Positions 58,055-64,000 of a stretch of 64,000 bases of DNA are shown here, one piece after another. Source of the stretch: Isoetes taiwanensis (lineage: Eukaryota; Streptophyta; Lycopodiopsida; Isoetales; Isoetaceae); NCBI GenBank assembly GCA_021234155.1, contig JAJEKV010000049.1, positions 1,333,487 to 1,397,486 of the forward strand. Reading direction: 5' to 3'. Below the pieces are notes generated by a model. That model was not told the origin of the DNA, did not search any database, and worked only from the letters and a program-made list of their open reading frames with translations. The position numbers and the translations under genes were made by a program. Position 1 is the first letter of the stretch, and each line of letters begins with the position of its first letter.

Positions 58055-58440
58055 GAACAAATTGGGCGGCCAGTTGGGGAAACTGTATCTCAAGTTGTGC
58101 CTATTGTGCCTATTCTGAAGTTGTCACTCGACTGTGTTTTCTCTATGGCAGCTAAATTGGGGGTAGAGTCTCTGCCTTCTTTACGGTTCTTCTACAATCC
58201 ACGACCAAATTGGGCCGAAGCCCGATTCCCCTTTGTGTACATGGCGAGATAGGTGAAATTGGCGGTTGGGGAAGCGTATCTCAAGTTGTGCCCATTGTGC
58301 CTATTCTCAAGTTGTCACTCGAATGTGTTTTCTCTATGGCGGCTAAATTGGTGGCCAGGAGTCTACGGCTTCTTTACAGTTCTTCTACAATCACGACCAA
58401 ATTGGGCGGGCACCCAATTTGTCCGCGGTCATAGCTTATT
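58055..58440. repeat. ~195-bp tandem duplication containing palindrome halves
   Basis: Two copies share AAATTGG..GGTTGGGGAA, CTCAAGTTGTGCC, TTGTCACTCGA(C/A)TGTGTTTTCTC and TTCTTCTACAATC..CGACCAAATTGGGC. The right copy ends with a near-complete palindrome at 58400-58421 (arms AAATTGGGCG / CACCCAATTT). This is a third location of the same motif. Confidence 0.75.
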
Positions 58441-58501
58441 CAGAGCAAGAACCCTTATTTGTGCCCAGTGTGAGACTGCCTGCATCTATACTAACCTCAT
58501 A

Positions 58502-58775
58502 CACAACAAGAAAAGGGTCATTTAGCGACGTCTATAGCGGCGTCGAGCGGCGTCTATGCGGCGTACGAGCGGCGTCTATCGCGGCGTCGGCGGCGTCGCC
58601 GCGAGGCGTCTCCACGAGGCGTCGTTGCGGAACGTCGTCGCATCGCGGCGTCGCGTCGCGATGCGGCGTCGGCGGCGTCGCTTCGGGCGTCAGCGCAGGC
58701 GTGACTTTCGAGGCGTGACTCAGGGGCGTCGCTCGGGGCGTCAGCGTCGCGGCAATGACGTCGGCGTCGCGGCGT
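58502..58775. repeat. GGCGTC hexamer-rich, CpG-dense block
   Basis: Fourteen exact GGCGTC copies plus near copies occur within 270 bp. The left edge reads CACAACAAGAAAAGGG, then TCATTTAGCGACGTCTA. Such a terminus with AGCGACG sub-terminal repeats resembles plant CACTA-type elements, but no matching right terminus was found. An Arg/Ala-rich frame here is a product of the repeat. Confidence 0.7.
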
Positions 58776-58782
58776 GGTGGAC

Positions 58783-58862
58783 GAAAAAAAAAAAAAAAAA
58801 AAAATTTAAAAAAAAAATTAAAAAAAAATTAAAAAAAAAAATTAAAAAAGGAAAGAATTTTA
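58783..58862. repeat. A-rich homopolymer/AAAAAATT tract
   Basis: Long A runs broken by ATT follow the CpG-dense block directly, giving an abrupt composition switch. Confidence 0.9.
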
Positions 58863-58998
58863 ATAGTTAGTTACAATATCATATACAAGAGGCGAGTAGT
58901 GGCTATCTTTACGTGTTCCCTGTTAGGGGAAAACCCGTATAGCCAATTCTATAACAATACGACCAATATTAGACAATGACATTGAAAGTTAACGTGAA

Positions 58999-59480
58999 CT
59001 AAGAGTTTATAGCACTTACGAATCTATTTCGGCCGCCAGAACCCAAGTGAGACGGAATTCGTTTGCTTGAAGTTGCCTTGGCAGTCCGTGAGGCAGATGT
59101 TTTTTCTTGGAATCCTTTGCACGCGTTGAAAGTGATCCGATTGCAAGGAATACAACATGACAAGTTAAATGTCTTATTTGAATTGAGCGAATGGCAACAA
59201 ATAACAAATACCTTGATATCTTCCTTATGGGCCAGATTAAGTGGTTTAGGGACCTTTGACCAATCGCCTCCCAATTTTTGGCATTCGACTTCAATTTTGC
59301 AATCACTCTTTGCCTTTTCTATAAATCGATAGATTAACACAAAACAAAAGAATAAAAATAAGACTATGACTAGGTCATGTACCTTCTTTTTCGAGCGGCT
59401 CCCCATCATCGAAATGAGCCCCTTCCAAATCGGATTAGTGGGATTAAAAGCTAGAGTTGGCTAACATAACGCTTTAGGGT
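58999..59480 (-). other. Two exon-like segments, gene unknown
   Basis: On the minus strand a segment ending MMGSRSKKK precedes a GTACATGAC donor (about 59385). A second segment, about 59321-59210 (KAKSDCKIEVECQKLGGDWSKVPKPLNLAHKEDIK), lies between the acceptor ATCGATTTATAG and donor GTATTTG. Phases do not agree cleanly. Its position between the CpG-dense block and the nested palindromes at 60.5 kb would suit an element-encoded gene, but I recognise no transposase. Confidence 0.3.
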
Positions 59481-59524
59481 TATAAGCTAGATTTGGCCAC
59501 CTCTACCTAAGAATTACAAGAAAA

Positions 59525-59813
59525 GTCGACTTGGACCCGAACACACGGTGCGTCTCCACTTCGTAGTGGAGCCTACCGTGCCCTTGAACAAGCCACTACA
59601 ATTTTATTTTTAAACCTAAAAATAACAAGTGGTACGTGGACTTGAACCGGAGATGCGTGGCCCTCTCCACTCTAGGTGGGCCGGCCAAGTGCCCTTGAAC
59701 AAGCCACTCCTTAACCTAGGAAAAATATATGATCGTAGTGAAGTGGACTTGAACCGGGTACATGGTCCTCCCACTCTAGGTGGGCCGACCCGTGCCCTTG
59801 AACAAGCCACTCC
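59525..59813 (-). repeat. Three ~110-bp tandem repeats with tRNA-like boxes
   Basis: Copies at about 59525-59600, 59634-59709 and 59742-59813 read on the minus strand GGAGTGGCTTGTTCAAGGGCA ... CACCTAGAGTGGGAG ... CCGGTTCAAGTCCAC. GGTTCAAGTCC fits the Pol III B box and TGGCTTGTTCAAGG loosely fits an A box. A full cloverleaf cannot be drawn, so this is not called as tRNA. Confidence 0.6.
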
Positions 59814-59939
59814 ATCAATTTTTTTAACCTGCTTAAAATTATAAAAATAAAATGCAAGCGATCAACTTACCAAAAGAAGGACGTGTGTAACAAGATCCCG
59901 AGGGTCCAAATCGAAATAGAAAGCAACAAAGAGTTAGAA

Positions 59940-60285
59940 GAATAAGAACAACGGAAAAAAAAAAAGAAGAAACAAAAAAAAAAAAAAAAAAAAAAAAAGA
60001 TGAAGAAATAGTAAAACAAGAAAAAAAAAAAATGAATGAATCAAAGAAGAAGAGAAGGGTGGGAGAAAGAAGAGAAGGGGAAAAAGGAAAAAAAAAAGAA
60101 ATTAGGGGAAGAAAGAGAAGAATGGAAGAAATAAGAGAATGAAATGGAAGAAGATATTAGAAGAATGGAAGAATGGAAGAGTGAAATAAGGGAAGAATCA
60201 AGAAAGAAATGAGGAAAGAAGGAAAAAGAAGAAGAATGAGAAACAAGAAGAAGAAAAAGAAGGAAAGAGATAGAAAAAAAAATTT
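59940..60285. repeat. Long polypurine tract
   Basis: About 345 bp of nearly pure A/G on the plus strand, built from GAAGAA, GGAAAG and AATGGAAGA words with several poly(A) runs. It may form triplex DNA. Confidence 0.9.
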
Positions 60286-60469
60286 GAAATCTACACTAAA
60301 TCATTCAATCCAAAAAACCATTCAATCCAAAAAGCATGATCTACTAACCTTAAAAAGAGTGCTTGCAAGTCGTTCAAGGTAAAGCGCTGTAGAAGATCGC
60401 CCAAAATAGTCGATAGAAGGAAGCCTAGGAATGGTCGGAAAAAGGCGGCCCGCGGATTTGAAAACACAC

Positions 60470-60630
60470 CGTCGCGATGCGGCGTCGCGGCGTCGCATGC
60501 GACGTAATTTTGAAATCGTATATACGATTTCAAAATCGTATATACGATTTCAAAATCGTATATACGGTTTAACGTCGCATGCGACGTGTCCGCGACGTAT
60601 TTTGTTATAGCGACGTCTAACACTTTTTAA
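60470..60630. repeat. Nested palindrome block
   Basis: CGTCGCATGCGACG occurs at 60491-60504 and 60573-60586. Between them are three units, 20 bp apart, of the palindrome ATCGTATATACGAT with TTCAAA spacers. TAGCGACGTCTA follows at about 60618 and also occurs at about 58523 in the same orientation. Confidence 0.85.
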
Positions 60631-60762
60631 TTTTTTGGTGCCTTTTTTTTCATCTGATGGTCATGAAAGTTTGTCCTTATGCTAATTTGGACATTCCAGG
60701 AGCCATATATGCGATCAAAATCACATTACGGATTTAACCAATCTTCTATTGCTACTACTTAC

Positions 60763-60804
60763 GAATGTTTGAGCACGGGGGTGGCATGTTTGAGCACAGG
60801 GGTG
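60763..60804. repeat. ~21-bp duplication at the edge of the satellite array
   Basis: ATGTTTGAGCAC(G/A)GGGGTGGC appears twice in tandem, then the array begins. Confidence 0.8.
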
Positions 60805-63800
60805 GCGGTTTGATAAGTTCTCCCGGACGGATGTTGGATTTTTGGCCCTTATCGAGCGAGGCCCCTTGAGCGAAGGATTCAGCGGTCGGATAGGGGAACC
60901 GAGATCGGAGTGTGGTCTTTAGCGTCACGGCCCCGTGGCGCCGCCAGAAAGGCTGCCTCGGGAAACTTTTTGGGGCTCGCCTCCTGGGGTCCGGACTCTC
61001 CCCTCTAATGAGGTGGCCTTGCAAGGTCCTGGCCTTGTTTGACTTGGGCAAGTGTGCGGCTTCGGCTGCCCAACAACAGGCTGGGGACCGTTTCTAATGC
61101 AAACACTTTGATCTAAACCTTGTCCGGAAATTTTGAAAACTGGCACGTATGTTGGCGATGACTTAGGAAGCCCTGCTGACAAAAATCAGAATTTAATTCC
61201 GTACTATGCATTAATTACGAATTTATGAATGTCTTGCTCTTTGCAAAAGGCGCCCCTTTACTTCTAAGCGCCACAGCGGGAGGAGTACAGATCCAAACTC
61301 CATTCCGTCGGTTCCCCTTGCCCAGCGTTCTCAAAGCGCATCTTATCGGCCAAGTCCCAAGTGCAAAGGACCAAAACTTCGGCACCCAAAGCGCAAACCC
61401 CGCTAGAACACGGCAACTCATAGGGTTTACGTTTGGAGGCTCTATCCTTGTCGGATTCGACTAGGACCTTGCCGTGTCTTGGCGTAGGGGGGTGTGACGC
61501 CCGAGAACCACGGACCCTAAAACCATCGGAAGCGGCTTGCCCCAAAAGTCCTCTCCCGAAGGCCCGGCGTGGGGACGGGCAACTTCCCTTCTCCGGAATC
61601 ATTGATTCGGCTTTGCCAATGGACTCGGGCGTCGACATTGCCACGGGGACCAAGTTTCATGGCCAAAAGACCACCCCTTCTCGAGGTAGCGTCAAACTAT
61701 CTCATGTCCAACACACTCATAGTCAATTGGCCTAGGAGGTGGTCGTCGAATCGCAGCGTAGGGCGTAAGTGTTTCTTTCTTTTGCAAAACCGGCCAGGTG
61801 CAACTTGGTCTCTAGGGTAATTCGGCCTCCCGGACGATGTAGCGAAGTCGAATTGCCATTCCGGAACCTCCGCAATGTCCGAACGACAAAACACTTTGGT
61901 TTCTACGCGATTGGCCCCGCGGGGCGCCAGCGGTTTGATAAGTTCTCACGGACGGATGTTGGATTTTTGGACCTTATCGAGGCGGGGCCCTTGAGCGAAG
62001 GATTCAGCGGCCGGATAGGGGAACCGAGATCGGGAGTGTGGTCTTTAGCGTCACGGCCCCGCGGTATTTGGGGAAAGGAAAGGCTGCCTCGAAACTTTTG
62101 GGGCTCGCCTCACGGGGTCCGGACTCTCCCCTCTAATGAGGTGGCCTTGCAAGGTCCTGGCCTTATTTGACTTGGGCAAGTGTGTGCGGCTCGGCTGCCC
62201 AACAACAGCTGCCGGACCGTTCTAATGCAAACACTTTGATCTAAACCTTGTCAGGAAATTTTGAAAACTGGCTTTTGTATGTTGGCGATGACTTAGGAAG
62301 CCTGCTGACAAAAATCAGAATTTAATTCCGTACTATGCATTAATTACGAATTTATGAATGTCTTGCTCTTGCAAAAGCTGCCCTTTACTTCTAAGCGCCA
62401 CAGCGGGAGAGTACAGATCAAACTCCATTCCGTCAGTTCCCCTTGCTTCGGTTCGTTCTCAAGCTGCATCTTATCGGCCAAGTCCCAAGTGCAAAGGACC
62501 AAAACTTCGGCACCCAAAACGCCAAACCACGCTAGAACACGGCAACTCATAGGGTTTACGTTTGGAGGCTCTATCCTTGTCGGTCGACTAGGACCTTGCG
62601 CCTTGTCTTGATGTAGAGGGGTGTTGGCCTTGAGCCGCGGACCCTAAAAACCACAGAAGCAGCTTGCCCCAAAAGTCCTCTCCGAAGGCTCTGGCGACGG
62701 ACGGGCAACTTCCCCTCTCGGGAATCGTGATTCGGCTCGCCAATGGACTCGGGCGTCGACATTGCCACGGGGACCAAGTTTCATGGCCAAAGACCACCCC
62801 TTCTCGAGGTAGCGTCAAACTATCTCATGTCCAACACACTCGTAGTCAATTGGCCTAGGAGGTGGTCGTCGAAATCGCAGCGTGGGGCGTAAAGTGTTTC
62901 TTTCTTTTGCAAAACTGACCATGCAACTTGGTCTCTAGGGTAATTTCGGCCTCCCGGGTGATGTGGCGAAGTCGAATCGCCATTCGAGACCTTCGCAATG
63001 TCCGAGCGACAAAACACTTTGATTTCTACGATCGGCCGACCGGGGCGCCAGCGGTTTGATAAGTTCTCACCGGACGGATGTTGGATTTTTGGACCTTATC
63101 GAGACGGGGCCCTTGAGCGAAGGATTCAGCGGTCGGATAGGGGAACCGAGATCGGGAGTGTGGTCTTTAGCGTCACGGCCCCCTTGCCGGGAAAAAGGCT
63201 GCCTCGGGGGAAACTTTTGGGGCTCGCCTCACGGGGTCAGGACTCTCCCCTCTAATGAGGTGGCCTTGCAAGGTCCTGGCCTTATTTGACTTGGGCAAGT
63301 GTGCAGTTTTCGGCTGCCTAACAACAACGAGCTGCCGGACCGTTCTAATGCAAACACTTTGATCTAACCCTTGTCCAGAAAATTTTGAAAAGCGGGCTTT
63401 GTATGTTGGCGATGACTTAGGAAGCCTCTTGACAAAAATCAGAATTTAATTCCATACTATGCATTAATTACGAATTTATGAATGTCTTGCTCTTTGCAAA
63501 AGTCGCCCTTTACTTCTAAGCGCCACAGCGGAGGAGTACTGAGATCCAAACTCCATTAAAAGTCGGTTCCCCTTGCTTCAGCGTTCTCAAGCTGCATCTT
63601 ATCGGCCAAGTCCCAAGTGCAAAGGACCAAAACTTCGGCACCCAAAACGCAAACCCTGCTAGAACCTGGCAACTCATAGGGTTTACGTTTCGGAGGCTCT
63701 ATCCTTGTCGATTTGACTAGGACCTTTGCCGTGTCTTGAAGTAGAGGGGGGGTGTTGGCCTTGAGCCGCGGACCCTAAAACCACCTGGAAGCAGCTTGCC

Positions 63801-64000
63801 CCAAAAGTCCTCTCCCGAAGGCCCTGGCGACGGACGGGCAACTTCCCCTCTCCCGGAATCGTGATTCGGCTCTGCCAATGGACTCGGAACGTCGACATTG
63901 CCCTGGGGACCAAGTTTCATGGCCAAAAGACCACCCCTTCTCGAGGTAGCGTCAAACTATCTCATGTCCAACACACTCGTAGTCAATTGGCCTAGGAGGT
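60805..64000. repeat. Satellite-like tandem array, ~1.12-kb monomer
   Basis: The landmark GCGGTTTGATAAGTTCTC recurs at 60805, 61930 and 63051, and ACTTAGGAAG at 61161, 62291 and 63415, giving periods of 1121-1130 bases. Nearly three units are present and the array runs past the window end. Monomers differ mainly by single-base indels, so frames such as those at 61433-61735 are not conserved between units and I reject them as genes. The sequence is GC-rich compared with its surroundings. No rRNA gene, Pol III box or LTR signature was recognised; rDNA spacer or a dedicated satellite are both possible. Confidence 0.9.

Noticed and set aside
58419-58870. Arg/Ala-rich ORFs in the GGCGTC block
   Set aside because: Composition follows from the hexamer repeat and then from the poly(A) tract; two frames are open for the same reason.
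59525-59813. Three tRNA genes
   Set aside because: B-box-like sequence is present but no complete cloverleaf with acceptor, D, anticodon and T arms can be drawn.
60755-63926. Many 60-130 codon ORFs in the 1.12-kb array
   Set aside because: Frames are not kept between monomers because of indels, so they are chance ORFs.

Overview
The window is nuclear DNA from a large, transposon-rich land-plant genome. Three things show this: a plant NIN-like (NLP) transcription factor with RWP-RK and PB1 domains and spliceosomal introns, a five-exon Lsi2/ArsB-type efflux transporter, and a plant-type P-L-S PPR gene. They sit far apart in decayed Ty3/gypsy, Ty1/copia, LINE and MITE sequence. A fern or other early-diverging vascular plant fits, but that is a low-confidence guess; no sequence here fixes the species. 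I found no rRNA gene, convincing tRNA gene or CRISPR array.

Layout. 0-2 kb: minus-strand PPR gene broken by one in-frame stop, then an orphan exon with strong splice sites. 2.08-4.88 kb: a complete, very young non-autonomous LTR retrotransposon (614-bp LTRs with no differences seen, TSD CTGTC, tRNA-Gln-like primer site). 6.2-9.5 kb: decayed gypsy pol. 14.4-16.5 kb: the 3' end and LTR of a related gypsy copy. 17.4-19.8 kb: duplicated LINE tails, a foldback minisatellite and a copia scrap. 19.98-23.58 kb: the intact NLP gene (minus strand, 4 exons, 988 aa). 27.1-28.5 kb: 5'-truncated LINE. 29.2 kb: AAT/AAG microsatellite. 31-35 kb: LINE-3'-like hairpin, TTTAGCTAAA-rich repeats and a gag/DUF4283-like relic. 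38.6-41.6 kb: promoter-like tandem repeat, minisatellite and a 979-bp Harbinger-type element. 41.92-43.97 kb: the intact transporter (plus strand, 5 exons, 562 aa). 44.8 kb: LINE 3' fragment. 47.7-49.5 kb: gag-like relic. 50.06-53.0 kb: minus-strand gypsy LTR and decayed pol.

53.7-58.5 kb is the most unusual part. A minus-strand cluster of unrecognised ORFs, several lysine-rich, begins with one whose predicted N-terminus is M-ARTKQTAR, identical to the first eight residues of mature histone H3. Two clusters of a GC-centred palindrome (arms AAATTGGGCG) lie beside these ORFs. 58.5-60.6 kb holds GGCGTC-hexamer and nested-palindrome DNA that may bound a DNA transposon. 60.8 kb to the window end is a tandem array of a roughly 1.12-kb monomer that continues past the edge.

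The two clearly intact genes, NLP and the transporter, are unrelated neighbours about 18 kb apart; nothing links them into a pathway beyond the general theme of mineral nutrition.
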